From: Linnemannia schmuckeri
Taxonomy: Eukaryota; Mortierellomycota; Mortierellomycetes; Mortierellales; Mortierellaceae
Length of the DNA stretch: 64,000 nucleotides
Direction of reading: 5' to 3'
Assembly (NCBI GenBank): GCA_029449235.1
Contig: JANATG010000004.1
Span: 1-64,000, forward strand
Numbering within the stretch: the first letter of the stretch is position 1; every line of letters begins with the position of its first letter. The position numbers and the translations under genes are program-made. Positions 46,465-59,286 of the stretch are shown piece by piece. The notes under the pieces were generated by a model. It searched no databases, had not been told where the DNA came from, and saw only the letters and a list, made by a program, of their open reading frames with translations.

Positions 46465-49400
46465 ATGGCTCTCCAACCACACTCGCTCACTGCACCATCC
46501 GCTGACAATGACCTGGAGTGGCTCAAGGCCCGCTTTGGTCCTTACTCCGTCGACAACCCGCCCTCGCAGCCCATGGAGATATCCGTCCGTGCAGGGGACT
46601 ATCACGCTGTCGCTTTTATTCTTGCCATGCGTCGACGTTCCCGCACTGCTGCTGCTGCTATTACTGCTCAGACCTCCGCCACTGCCACTTCCGATGCTTT
46701 AACACATACTGCCCGCAGGGACATCACCAACCACTCAAATTGCTCCTCAAAATCCACACCTTCAACGGCAGTAGCAGTAACTTCATCCTTGTCAGGAAAC
46801 AGCAAAAAGTACCACGACAACTCTGCACATCCATTCTCTCTCATGGCCACTGCCGCCACAGAAGCCTATCGTCAGGCCAATGCTCAAACCTGCCCCATCT
46901 CGGCCGAATACGCCCTTTATGCACGACCAGGACAGTTGAAGCGCGACAAACCCCTAGGCCAAAACCAGACCTATCTCCATCTCGCTTGTCAATATGTCAT
47001 CCAGGAAGATCCTTCCGTTCTCTGGAATATGATCGACATCCTTCTTCACGAAGGGTACGACCCTATGGCACTCAGGACCGATGGCGCCACTCCTCTCCAT
47101 ATCCTCGTCCAGGAACAGCCTGAAGCTCTCGACGCCGTTAAGCTACTCGTCCAACATGGAGCAGACGTCAACCATGCCACTGATAAGGGTCTCTCTGTCC
47201 TGCACACCCTCGCTCATTCATACCGCCCCGGCTGCCTAGAGGCCATGAAGCTCTTGGTCTCTCTCGGTGCTGACGTCAAAGCAATCAGCGTCCATGGCTG
47301 GAGCGTCATGCACACTTTTGCCCGATACAACGCCGAGCCCTACGACTGTATCAAATACCTCATCGACCATGGTGTCTCCGTTCATACCCAAACCGACGAG
47401 CAGTGCACAGTCCTTCATGCACTCGCTCGGTGCATCTTCAAGGGCGAATACTCAAGAGCAAGCGGAGACATGCTCAAGACCATCAAGCTGGTAGTTGAGC
47501 ATGGAGTCGACGTCAACGCCAAAACAATCAAGCAATGGACCGCCCTTCACTACACCGCCAAAGACAACCCAGAACCGGTGGAGGCTCTCGCCTACTTGTT
47601 GGAGCATGGAGCCGATGTTAATGTGATCGGTGCCGACGGATGGAGTGTTTTGCATTGTCTTGTCCGATACAACAGGACACCGCTGGAGGGCATCAAACTA
47701 CTGGTCAATGCAGGCGTCGATGTCAATGTTCTCAAGGCTCGACACGCGACTGCGCTTCACTCGTTAGCCAAGCACTGCCAGGACCCCTACGAGTCCTTCG
47801 AATCCATCCAGGTGCTCCTCAATGCTGGTGTCGATGTCAACAAGCAGGGCAAGAAAAAGTGGACTACCCTTCACTTCCTTGTCTACAGTAACAAGAAACC
47901 CATGGCTGCTCTGCGACTGTTGCTGGAAGCGGGAGCGACGGTGCATGACAAGACTGCGGATGGGTGGTCGCCGACTCACCTGCTCGCCAACTCGAACGAG
48001 GACCCTCTGGAGGCGTTAAAGATTCTGGTGGAATACGGAGCGGATGTGAACGCTGTTGGCAAGAATGGATGGTCGGTCCTACACAGTGTTGCCAGGTGTA
48101 CACCCCAGCCGCTCGAGTCGATCCGGTTTCTTTTGAAGTGTGGTGCTGACCCTACTGTAACGACCCATGATGGATGGAGCATCCTGCACTTTTTGGCCAA
48201 CTATTGTTCTGACCCTTTGGAGAGCATGCGACTGTTGATTGAAGCAGGTGCTGATGTGAACGCCAAGACAAAGTCGGACTGGACCTCGCTTCATCTGGTC
48301 GCCCGTGCCAACAGCCAACCTTTGGAGCTCTTCAAGTTGCTTCTAAGCTACGGAGCTGACGCGACTGCCATTGGACACAAGGACTGGACAGTGCTGCACT
48401 CGCTGGTCCGATACAATCCCGAACCGTTTGAGTGTATCCAGCTGCTTTTGGAGGCCGGTGCCGATTTCACAAAGAAAACGGGAAGTGACTGGACTTGTAT
48501 GGATCTGTTGACACGGTACTGTCCTGACCCTGTCCCTTCGATGACGCTTCTTCTTTCAAAAGGCGCTGTTCTGACTGCCCAGTCGATCTTCCATGTGGCA
48601 GAGCATCACCTCGACCCTGTCCAAGTGCTCAACTTGATCCTGCGCCATAACCCCTCCGGATGCTGCGACTTGGACTCCAAGGGCAACACCGCGATGCATA
48701 TTGCGGTGACCTGTCAAAAGAAACCGATCCCGGCCCTGGAGACTTTGCTGAGAGCCGGCGCGGATATCAACGCCAAGGGCAACATGGGACGATCACCACT
48801 GCACGATGCAATTGAGCGCCCGGATCAGCAGGACCAGGAAGAGCTGTTGGACTGGATGTTGGATCACGGGGCAGACCCTTACCAGACCTTTGACGAAGGC
48901 GGACCGATGAACTCTTTGCTCCTTGCTGCCCGGACAGGAAATGAGACGTGTCTTCGGGTACTCTGGGACTGGATCGGGGATGAATTAACGATGAAGGAGA
49001 TTGAGATGGCACGATCAGAGGCACAAGGAAGGAGAGCACGCGAATTCTTGAGGAAACAGATTCAACGGCGTAGAGAGATGAACTCGTTAGAGCCTGTGAG
49101 GGCACTGAAGGTCCGACGCAAAAAGAGGAATCAGGCTGCTGCTGCTGCCGCCGCTGCTGCTGCTGCTGACGCTTCTGCACCAGTGGTAGCACCTAACATG
49201 GCTCTATCCCCATCGCCGTCGACACTCACGGCGACGATCGGAACAGACGGAGCAGCCTCTGTCTTGACTCCTGGCGGGGGCATGCCATCTGTTGTAGGAG
49301 GAGGAGTAGGAGACCATGCGCATTTAGGAGGTCACGATGGAGCAGCACCACAGTTGCTGCAACAGACAGGCGTGATCCATGCCAATGCTGGTTTTCTAAC

Positions 49401-49739
49401 GGTGGTGCCCAGCCATGGAGGAGATAATTCCGAAGAAGAGGACGAAGAAGAGGAAGATGAGGATTATGATGAGTTGGTGATCATTGGCCACGGCGAGAAC
49501 GACACCGTTGACGAGGAAGCTGCAAGGATGCGATCTTATGAGGAAATATCTCCGCTTGTCATCACAGGTATAGTTCCTGCTATATGCTGCGGTGTTTTGA
49601 AAACCTGTGTGATTTCGTTGATCTGAAATGCTAATTGTTTTAATATTTGCTTTGTTTGATGTTTTGAAATTACATAGAAACGAGATCCAGTCTGTGCTGG
49701 AGAGCTGCTCGCGAACAGGTGTTGATCAATGTGCGTTGA
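46465..49739 (+). CDS. Large ankyrin-repeat protein, 1054 aa
   Basis: Exon 1 (46465-49567) and exon 2 (49678-49739) are joined by a 110-nt intron (GTATAG...CATAG) in frame. About 18-20 ankyrin repeats fill residues ~170-830. The period is near 35 rather than 33, with a regular W(S/T)xLH start and a P(L/E)E insertion before the second helix, for example DGWSVLHCLVRYNRTPLEGI. Ankyrin stacks are protein-binding scaffolds; partner and location are unknown. The tail is distinct: a basic helix (VRALKVRRKKRNQ), an alanine run, a Gly-rich part and an acidic block (EEEDEEEEDEDYDE). No membrane segment or SOCS/kinase domain was seen. Start chosen as the first ATG after a CT-rich leader. Confidence 0.93.
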
Positions 49740-49771
49740 CGTAACAATGGTTGATACAAGTGCGCGATACA

Positions 49772-49777
49772 AATAAA
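49772..49777 (+). promoter_or_regulatory. Polyadenylation signal AATAAA of the ankyrin gene
   Basis: AATAAA lies 33 nt after the stop codon. The genomic A run at 49785 begins seven bases further on. Confidence 0.5.
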
Positions 49778-49782
49778 CAATT

Positions 49783-49784
<2 letters not shown>

Positions 49785-49826
<42 letters not shown>
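49785..49826. repeat. Pure A run, 42 nt, at the ankyrin gene 3' end
   Basis: The longest A run in the window, placed where a poly(A) tail would begin after AATAAA. The gene still has its intron, so it is not simply a retrocopy. Confidence 0.9.
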
Positions 49827-49827
<1 letters not shown>

Positions 49828-49932
49828 GATCTATAATATACATGGAAACAGTTTAAACAGTAGCAAAAAATGGTAACGAGTAAAAAAAAAGGGGGGGGAG
49901 GGCTGACGCGGGGAAGGAGACGAGGAAATGAC

Positions 49933-52900
49933 CTAGGAATGGGGAACGGTGGGGATGGAAGAAGGCTGCGGCAATGTCACGGCAGCAATAGCTTTGGTAA
50001 ATGCTTTTATCGTTTCTGGGGTATGATTCGTGGGCAAGGTCATGCTCATGAGCAACGACGACGACGGCGGCGATCCCAAGGTAGACAGCATAGATGGCGC
50101 TGCTTTACCCACATCGATCTCTGCCAAAATCTTCGCAAACAGTCGGACCGACATTTTGAACTCGATTCGGACGCTCTCGAGCTGCGCCAACCCGACATGG
50201 ACATCGAGCTTCAACAGCCGCACAGACCGCTCGAGAGTCAATAGCACCGAGCGATAATCTCGGTATGTCTCTCGATCGGTTGGATGCAACCATGCCATTT
50301 TGTGCTTTCCGATCAAATCTGTGACCGATGGGCTGCCTTGGATGCCTAATGTCCAAAGGTCCCAGATCTCAAACACCGTTTGTAGTTCAAAGTTGATTCG
50401 AAAGATTTGAATCTGCTCTTTTTCGTCTATTGCTGTTGTTGATGCAGACGCCGGTTGATTAGGGGCTGTTGACTTGATAACCAATGCGGTGGACGACGTC
50501 GGCATTGAGAGTGCTGTCGTGTCGGATGTCCGTGGTACTTGAGGTCCTGCAGTTTCATGTGCTTCTGATTCTGCTGTAGATATTGGCGCTGGAGGTATTA
50601 ATTCCGTTGCTGGAGTTTGCGAGGAGGTTATTGTTAACATTTGTAGTGGTGCAGTTGTTGTCGTTCCTGTTGTTGCTGGTGTTCTTGTTGCTGTTGCTGT
50701 TGTTGTTATTGTTACTGATCCCATGGGCGCCGCTGGCAGTGTTGCTTGCTGCTCGGTAGTGAACGGTGGTGTAGACACTGCTATAGAGGAAGCAATATAC
50801 ACACTCTGCACCGGGATAGTGGGAATTGGTGGCACGGTCAATGACGCCACGTTGGTAAGTTCTGTGACGTTATTTTCTGGACAAGGGATCGGTGCGTGGG
50901 GAACCGCAAGGGTTTTTGAAGCGGAGTGAGTAACACCACTGAAAGGTTTCATTGCATCGTAAGATGTTAAAGGCGCTTCCGATGATCCAACGGTATTCAA
51001 ACGCGGCATAACACCTTGACCACCGGCCAGATCGAAAGATTCTGGCACACTGGGGGCCGACTGGACTATAGTGGCTCTGGTGGAGGATGGAGCAGTGGAA
51101 TTGGACTGAGTTTGTACGGAGGAGTGGGGTGGGAAGTATACAAAAGAAGTTGATGCTTGGGACTTAGGAAGCGAAGCTGTCTGCTGCTGAGGTGAGACCA
51201 GCATCTGAGATTGGAATGGCGGGCGGATGAACGCTTCCTGTGGGCGGAATGGAGCGGTAAAGTAGTTTTGGATGTTGGCCTGTGTAGCAGGGACCGAAGG
51301 GCGGGAAGATGGTGCAGGCGCAGCACTGGCGGAAGAGACATGAGAAAACGAGCTATGAAATCCAAACAATGCTGAGCCGGAGGAAACTGCCTGGTCCAAA
51401 GGAAGCCTTGAGGATTGAGGTGTCAGTCGATGGTTGGCCGAGGTAGCAAGTCCTTGAATTGCTGAAGGCGTAGGAGTGAGGGCCGGTCCTGCAATGGACA
51501 AGTTGAAAGGGAAGGACTGGGTATTGCTAGCACTTGAGGATGGGAAATATAATGGAAGCGATCCCGGCACAATTCGAAGACTTTCGCCATGCGGTTTGTC
51601 AGTCAATGGTTGCGTAGTTGTCCGCCACTGATCAAGTGCAGGTCCCAGGGTTGATACCGCCGTGTTCATGGCAGCCAGAGCATTAAACGTCGATCTCAAA
51701 GATCTAACAGAGGGCTCTGTGGACGAGCTGGTCCCTGATAAGCCATGCGACTGTCCAAAGACGCTGGATGACGTAGCTGCAGGTGAACGTGCTGTTGGTG
51801 CTGCAACCACTCCCCTGGCGACATTGTCGGTTCCTGTCGTCTGCTGCACATGATTGAAATGAAACTCAGCCGCTCCTGAACCAACAGTAATCGGTGTATG
51901 TACAGTATAGCTGGCAAAAGGTAATTCAGAAACAGGCTTTCCAACGGGAACCAATGAAGCCAGGGATGGTACGAGAGTTGGAATGACCTTAGAGTTCCGA
52001 AAAGGCATCGATTGACCAAGAGGTGTCTCTACTGTAGGGTCGAGAGCGCTCCTGGACGAGACAACTCCAGTGAGCTTCTCAAAGAGGTTTGAAGGTTGTT
52101 GTCGAGCTCTATTCTCTCCAGAGGTCAGTCCTTCACTGGTGCGCCGTCGGTCCTTTTCCTGGCAAATAACCATTGCTAAGGTGGGCAAAGTAAGGTAACG
52201 TCGAGCTTCTAGGGACTGGATGGCAATGTCAAGCTTCATACCTCCGGCGCACAGTCTCTCGATCTCATCCGATAGGTAGTAGGCGATTGTGCAATAGTTC
52301 CGAAGCTCCAGTACCATCTTTTCCGAGCCTTCGCGTTTGACCAGTTCCTCCAGCGGTAGTGACCCGTCTTCCCCCACCTTCCACCTCTGCCAAGCCAGCC
52401 AAACGCTACCCTCACCAGTCTCGAACTTGCCAATCTGACTCTTGTCGTGAGAGTCCGCCTTGCTCCTGTTTGATATAGTTGACGAAGGTTCTCCCGCCTG
52501 CATCTCAGCGTCTTGATACCCCATGCGGATTTGGTCGTTGACCTTGGTGTCTTGGTCTTGATCTTTCCTTGCGTAAGGATCATCTGACTGTGCCATATCT
52601 TGATGCACGATCTTGAAGGGTTCTCTTAAAGCGGTCTTCTTGGAGGCAATGGGAGACGACATGCCAATGGAACAAGGAGTTTGTAGTGGCGAGTCTGGAA
52701 CCAGAGAACTTGATACAAGTGAGATTTTGGATATCGTGTGATTCTTGGCCAGAGATGAGGGGACAAGAGACATTACTCGGTTTGACATCTGAGCAGACAA
52801 AGTTTGAACCAGCTGAACATGCTCCTCCAAAACCTCCACTAAAAGCGAGTTGTAAAGCGTGCCGTTCAACCCCAACCGCTCTGCCTTGGCCTGGTCCTTA

Positions 52901-54242
52901 CGTAGCCGGGCAAAGAACGACTCCGTGAGCAAGTAGGGATTGCTTTCCGAAAAGTTGATAGTTGATATGTGGGCGGCCTTGCAAAGGGATTCCACCTCTG
53001 CGGAAATTGTTGACACGATCTCCAAGGAGTTTTCCAGGCACGACACATCATCCAGAACGGCGGATGGTGAAGGGGTGCGATCGCGTATAGGCTTGACCGA
53101 GGTCCATGGACTGACCTCTTCCTCTTCCTCTTCCTCTTCCTCTTCCTCTTCCGTCTCCGAATCGACCTTGGGCGTCTGGTCGACAATGGTAACGTACTCT
53201 GAACGGTTTGGACGTGAAAACACGGATGAATCGAGCGACTTGGAGGATGGTAAAACCGGACTAGGGTGAAGTCCCGTTCTGATGCTGACCATAAGAGGCG
53301 ATCGTTGAGGCATTCTTTTGATCTGTGCCTTTTCTTCTTCTTGATGCATGTGCCGAAGAAGAGGGAGGAGAAAAGACTCAATACCAGAGATTGGTATACG
53401 ATTGTCATGGGCCAGCTGACGAAGAATTGCGTTCTCCTGAGGGATGACCTTGTTGCCAATGAAGTCAATAAGTTTCTTAAGGCTCAGAGATGTGTCGAAT
53501 GGGTCCGAATGTGAGGAGCACCACTCCTAAAAATTTTTGATGTGAAGATAAAGGGGAGGGAAGACGAAAGGTCATTTTGCAAGAAAGACAGCGAAAGATG
53601 TAAAATATTACAAAGTTACAATCAAAGCAAGCCTTGTAAAGAACTTTCACTTAACATCTAAGTTTAGTATACCTTCCACTGGTTTAATGCCTCATTGGTC
53701 ATTTCAAGCTGTATATTCCGCTGCTCGTCCTGGAATTCCTGCAGCTCTTTTTGCTCCTTCGTGGACAATGCCGTGGCGTTTGTTTTAGTAAAATTGGCGC
53801 TGGGATCGATGTAGTCATGCCAAGGCTTCTCTCGGAGCAATATCCGCATCCTTCTTGAGGTCAAGACATCAACCATCTGAGCAGCTTCCGTATCACAGAA
53901 ATCGTCACAATTGATGTAACTTTTCCGTCTGCGTTTGTTGTTCAGGTTGTTGTTCGTGTCATCGTCATGGCTGAGCCGATGAGGTTCTGTATAAAAGGTG
54001 TCCTATAGACCACCCCCCATTAAAATAGGCACCATGATATCTACCATTAGGTATAAATAGGATATATATATTTCCATTTTTTTGTCCTACGAACTTCTTT
54101 TTTAAAAGAGGCACTGGTTTTCCGTTTGAAAATCGGTGCTTACGTGTTTAGTATGATCTCGTTTCCTGCGGTCGCTGGGGTGGTAGTCCATGGAGACGCT
54201 GTGAGGATGATGGAAATGGTTGTGATCACGGCTGCTGAGCAT
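49933..54242 (-). CDS. Gcr1-like transcription regulator, 1340 aa (paralogue of the next gene)
   Basis: Three predicted exons (54144-54242, 53673-54002, 49933-53526) join in frame. The N-terminus is His-rich with a basic KRRRKS patch. A first module runs through NEALNQWK|EWCSSHSDPFDTS (bar marks the intron) to LKKLIDFIGNKVIP. An acidic run (SETEEEEEEEEEEEE) follows at about residue 265. A Gcr1_C-like stretch at SVWLAWQRWKVGEDG is mid-protein, and a second ends the protein: FEIWDLWTLGIQGSPSV. Between them is a long Ser/Thr/Pro-rich linker. Gcr1_C domains bind DNA in yeast glycolytic gene activation; the match here is by the W..W..G...S pattern and is divergent, so DNA binding is an inference. 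Confidence 0.75.
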
Positions 54243-54661
54243 GGATGTGCTCGTCTGGCGGGAGAGGACGATTCAATCGTGATAAATGAAACCTGATGAG
54301 ACTAGGTCTGGCATCGACGCCGCCAATGAATGTAGTGTCACCGAGTTGAAAATCTATCGCATGGGCAGCATCACGCAGTTAAAACTATGGGATATGCATT
54401 TCCTCAGAGGCAAACTAAAGGTAAAGAAGACAGCATCAAGCACGAATTTGGTTGCATGCACGACCCTCTCAACTCCTTTTTCGGACCTAGTTTGACGCCG
54501 TCTGTGCACCTTGCTCTTCACGACCCCAACTTATAAATCCACTTACTCAAAATCAAGCATTAGTTTATGTACAAAACGAAAGGAGTGGGTCATAACAAGT
54601 CATTAGGGGATTAAATTCATCATTCAAAAGTAATAAAAATAAAAACGATGTTGCAGAATAG
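54243..54661. other. Intergenic, no gene seen
   Basis: Spacer between two tandem minus-strand genes. A 69-codon plus-strand frame (54286-54495) has no features. Confidence 0.6.
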
Positions 54662-55208
54662 CTAGAGCTGCTTCTTGCGCAGAATCTCGGACAGCCGATG
54701 CAACGACATCCCTGCACCTCCGCCTGCAGCGTCCGATGACGACGAGGTTGTAGCAGTTTGGCCCTCAGACCCGGGAACAACAACCCCCTGTTCTCGTCTA
54801 GCCTCTAACCGGTTGACAGCCTCCTCCTCCGTGAGCCCCTCGTAATCAACCATCCGTTGGATCTCGTGAATAATTCGAAGCCGCCTGGAAAAGAAGTTGG
54901 CAGCAGAGGAACTAGTTCTCCAGCTGGGGCCGTATTGAGCTTCAAGCTGGCGGATACTGGGATTTCCTGGGCCCAGACCTACAGTCCATTCTTTCCAAAG
55001 CTCCGGAACAGTGTTGACCTGACGGTTCATGACATATATCGGTGGCGGAGGGTGGTGTTGGTGCTGGTGTTGGTTTAAGGAGGAGGGTGGTGGTGGAGAG
55101 GAGGCGGAAGAAGACTGAAGGGACTGTTGATGATGTGAGTCGTGGTGGTATAAGTCATGATGGTGCAAGTGATGGCGATTATGCTCCTGCTCCTGCTGCT
55201 GCTGTTGC

Positions 55209-55250
<42 letters not shown>

Positions 55251-58200
55251 GGGTGGTGATGATGGTATAATATATGTTGCTGTTGCTGATGGTGATGGTG
55301 ATGGTGCTGTTGATGTTGTTGTTGGTGTCGTTGTTGCTGGTGTCGTTGTTGTGTTTGTGGGAGAGAGTGATGATGTTGTGGATGCTGGCGTTGGAACTCC
55401 CCTAACTGCAGATGGGGCGACTTCATGTCTTCATCGGCATTATCATGACGGTGACTTAATTGTGGTAGCTGATGCTGATGCTGTTGTTGATGCTGTTGTT
55501 GATGCTGATGCTGCTGTAGTTCGTAGCCGGAATAGATCCTCGATTCGTCACGCTGATATGGATGTGGTTTACTCGCTGGAATTAGAACTGATGTCGGTTG
55601 CAAGGGAGAGGGGTGCGATTGACGCCGCTGCTGGGCCGGTTCACTGCGGTTGGTATAGCCAAATGACTCTTGATTCTTATTATGTTTGCCGCGGAAAACA
55701 GGGAGTTTGGACTCGGTAAAGGCCGTAGTGGCGCCTGCAGAATGGGAATACGACGATAAATGCGTCTCAAGTTCAAGGGACCTGTACCCCGTCGGTTCTG
55801 TTATCGAATGAATAGCAATGCCTTCCAGATGGGAATAGCTCTGGCTTGGATGTGAATGATGGCGCATGGGTGGGTGAGGATGTTCTGGGTAGGAGTGGTA
55901 GTCGTCCTCGCCATAGGGTGGAGGAGCAACACGGCCAGTCTGGGTGGATGTGTAGTTAAATACATGGCCTTGAGGTGGGCATGAAGGATATTGATTAAAG
56001 GTTTTGCCACCCTGAGCTTGAGGACGCTGGTCGCTAGCAGTGTATGGAAGTGCCGACTGCTGGCGAGTGTGGTGATCTACATCCTGAGGAGATACTGAGT
56101 GTTGTCTTGCCCTCTCCACGGAGCCATAGTGGAGCAAAGCTAGCGATGCTGCTGCAGTAGAGGACGCTGAAGATTCGAGGTTGATGCTGCTCTTGGGTGA
56201 CTTGTGGTGTCCATCAAGCTTTGACTCTTGTATAGAATTCTCGAGGGGCCCAGTGGGTGGTTGAGAGGGAGTATGGCCATTGGAGACGATGGATGCTGTT
56301 GCCGTGGTATCGGTTTCTTCCGGCCCAGTCCTTATGGTGTCCGAAGTAGCCCGAGGGCGAGGAGGGGAGCAGGATCGAGCTTGTTTGATATTCTCCTTAT
56401 GTACACCACCAGGTCCACTCATGCTACTGCTCCGCTTGCGGCTACGGACAGGTCGGTCGTGAAGAGAGTGATGAGAAGGCACTTCAAGAAGATCTTCGGG
56501 CTGGATTTCTGCATGGACCTGCTGTATCTGCAGTCGCTGCTGTTGCTTGTGGTTGTGTAGGTGGTGATGGTGGTGAAGTTCCGTTGGCGATTGCTCCTCG
56601 TAGTATGATGTGCGCTGACGTTGGTGTGATCCTAAAGAGCGATCCAGGGTCTCATGCTCGTAGTGGTGGTAATCGACAGCGCTATCCTGGGGTGACTGAG
56701 GAAGATGCGAAAGTCCTAGTGCATTCTCACCGGACAAGTCGATGTGGCGCCAGGATGAATGGTCATGTCCTGCAGTTGAAGCATCGGTTCCAGAGCGTTG
56801 TCGTGCACGCTCATAGGACATTCGCGCATGGTACTCTTCCAGACCCTTGGCAATGACTTCAATCAGCTCCTCTGCTCGGTGAGTCTCTCCACGGCTGCTA
56901 TAGTATCCATTGGTCTGTTGCTGTTGGCGTTGTTGGCGCTGAGGATGTCGACGAGGTGAAGGAGAGCATCCACGGTGCGTAGTGTATCGTTCAGTCAAGG
57001 TCGCCAGGCTGACAGCTCCATTGGATCTAGACTTGTTGTCGGATGCACGAACGATGTTTTGATCTTTTTCCTGGCGGCAGTGCAGCTGAAGTCCCTTTTG
57101 CTGGGCACAGTCGTCAACCAAACGTTGCACTTGATCCTGTAGCTGCGAGATGACCAGAGCAGTCTCCTGGTGGGACTTTTCCAGGTGGATCAATCGCTGC
57201 AGTTGATCCTGTTGCCGGATCGTATGCTGTACATTCAAGACCACGGCCCTTTCGTCCGAGAGGTTTTCGTGGAATGACTTTGTTTCAGAGGAGAGTGTCA
57301 CGGACGATGATGAACTGGAGAGATCGAGATGGCGGCATGGTTGTCGTTGTCGCTCTTGCTCTTGGCGCTGCAGCTCCTCCTGGTGGTTGTACTGGTTTTG
57401 CCAAAGCTGAAGGACTGGTTTGAGGTATGTTTCAATGATGGACGTCGCTCTCTTTCCACTCATAACTGAATTGGTCACAGTACTGGTGCTGGTGTTGGTG
57501 CTGATTGGAGGATTAGTGGTGGACAAGGATGATGCTTGTTCCAGTGGCAAGACGACAGCCTCTAAATACTGGATCAGAGAAGAGGGTGTGATCTCGAGGG
57601 TCCTATCGCGCCGGCTAGTGATATCGATGGCATTGCCAGTGATTCCATTCTTAGTCTGCTGAGTGATCCAGGACTAGGTAGGGAAAAGGGATAAAGGAAG
57701 AGAAGAGAAGAAAGGAAGAAAGGAATAAAGGAGCCGTTGAGTTGATTAGATTAGAACGGCAGAGTGAACAAAGCCGTTGTGTTGCAGGTCCACTAAAGTC
57801 CAGAAAAGTGGTTAGAGAGAACACGACATAAGATGAAACGTACATGCCACCTTGCTAAGCCGGCACTGGACTCTTTATCCTGCGAATTATCCAAGGTTTG
57901 AACGTACGTGGGGTCCAGATCGGCTGCAAGGGCGCTTGTAGAGTTGGAGGGCGAAGCGCCGTCGAGAAGTCTGTCAGCCATTCCTCCTCCTCCTCCTCCT
58001 CCTTCTCTTTCTCCTCCTCCTGCAGGGGAAGAGGTCCCTGACCAGTTGGCCGTGGCGTTCTTCAAGGGGTGTTGTTCTTGCAGCACTGATAGCGACTGCG
58101 TTGGAGGCGATCCAGAAGTTGGGTGTTGGTGCAATGGTTGTGGTTGTTGTTGCTGTTGTTGACGGTGTTGTTGATGGCGTTGTTGTTGTTGTTGTTCTTG

Positions 58201-58395
58201 CTGTGGCGAGGAACGATGACTCAGGCGTGGGGAGTTGTCCTGCCGACCAGAGGTCGGTGTTTCACCGATGGCAAGGCTGGCAACGTCGACTGCGTGCTGT
58301 TGTGGTTTTAGTTGCCTGTCCTTGCAGACCCCATTGGTTGCGCTTTCCTTCTCTGCCTGGTGGGGGCGGCTAACGATAGCGTCCTGCTTGGCCAT
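54662..58395 (-). CDS. Gcr1-type transcription regulator with Gln/His-rich domain, 1187 aa
   Basis: Two predicted exons (57844-58395 and 54662-57673) join in frame. Start MAKQDAIVSRPHQ was chosen because the longer upstream reading is CT-rich leader. The N-terminal module spans the intron as GLARWH|SWITQQTKNG and continues LIQYLEAVVLPLE. A coiled coil follows (RQQDQLQRLIHLEKSHQET). A large disordered region is rich in His, Gln, Ser and Pro, with a glutamine run near residue 1010 coded at 55195-55250. The C-terminus has the clearest Gcr1_C domain: NTVPELWKEWTVGLGPGNPS, YGPSWR and FFSRRLRIIHEIQRM. Likely a nuclear DNA-binding regulator. It shares domain order and an intron position with the gene at 49933-54242. 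Confidence 0.85.
55195..55250. repeat. CAG/CAA repeat coding polyglutamine
   Basis: About 18 consecutive glutamine codons (minus strand CAA/CAG) inside the Gcr1-type gene. It is embedded in a wider His/Gln-rich stretch (55.18-55.53 kb). Confidence 0.9.
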
Positions 58396-59246
58396 TTCTG
58401 GTATAGTTTGGGCGGTTGCTATGGTAGGGCAAGCAAGGTCGTCGGTGCTGTCCTGTGAAGATGGAATGAGAGGGAAGGATTCGAGAGAGAAAAGGTGAAT
58501 GCAAAGAGACGAGGAATGGGTCGACTTGAGGAAAGTCGAGGAAGGGAGGAGTTTGAGTGACAGTAACTGCAATGGAGAATGAGTGAGGGTGAGAGAGACA
58601 GAGAGGAAAGAGGAAAGGAAAGAGTGGAGGAGGAGGGAGAGGACACGATAAAAAGGAAGAGACAGCGAGGAGTAAGTGAGCGACAAAGACGAAGAGGAAG
58701 AAGGACAGAAAGGAGGAGAAAAGAAGACGAAGAAGAAGAGAGGAAGAAGAGGAAGAAAGAAGGGAAGGAATGGAGAAGAAAGGTGAATGACAGAAGAGAA
58801 GGGATGGAAGAAGGTGCGAATAGAAGAATAAAAAAGAGTAAAAGAGAGTGAAAGAGATTTCTCTCATGGGCAGTGAGAGCGAAAGAGAAAGAGAGTGTGT
58901 GTGAGATGGCTACATGGTCCCCATGGTCCCATGGTTCAATGGTGTTGTGCCTGTTCTCTTTTCACTCTCTATTTCTGTTGCTCTTGTTCTCTCTTTCTCT
59001 TGCTCTCTCTCTCTCCTGTCTCTCTGTTTCTCGGAGGGAGGAGTGTGGGAGAAGAAAGAGGAGGGAATAGGTGCGGAAAGGGAAAGGGAAGAGGAAAGGG
59101 GGAAGGAGACAGACAGACACAGACCATACACCATAAGCACTAGGCAGTAGGCAATAGGCAAATCGTAGGCAATCATAGGCAGCAGTCAATCAGTGGGTCC
59201 GTCAATCAGTCGGTCATGCAAATCACTCCCTCAGGAACAATCAGCG

Positions 59247-59286
<40 letters not shown>

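Noticed and set aside
55042..55719. Plus-strand Val/Asp-rich 225-codon frame
   Set aside because: Mirror of the Gln/His-rich coding repeat on the minus strand.
58396..58686. N-terminal extension of the Gcr1-type gene to a Met at 58686
   Set aside because: Extension is Ser/Leu/Phe low complexity from CT-rich leader; MAKQDAIVS at 58395 is a better start.
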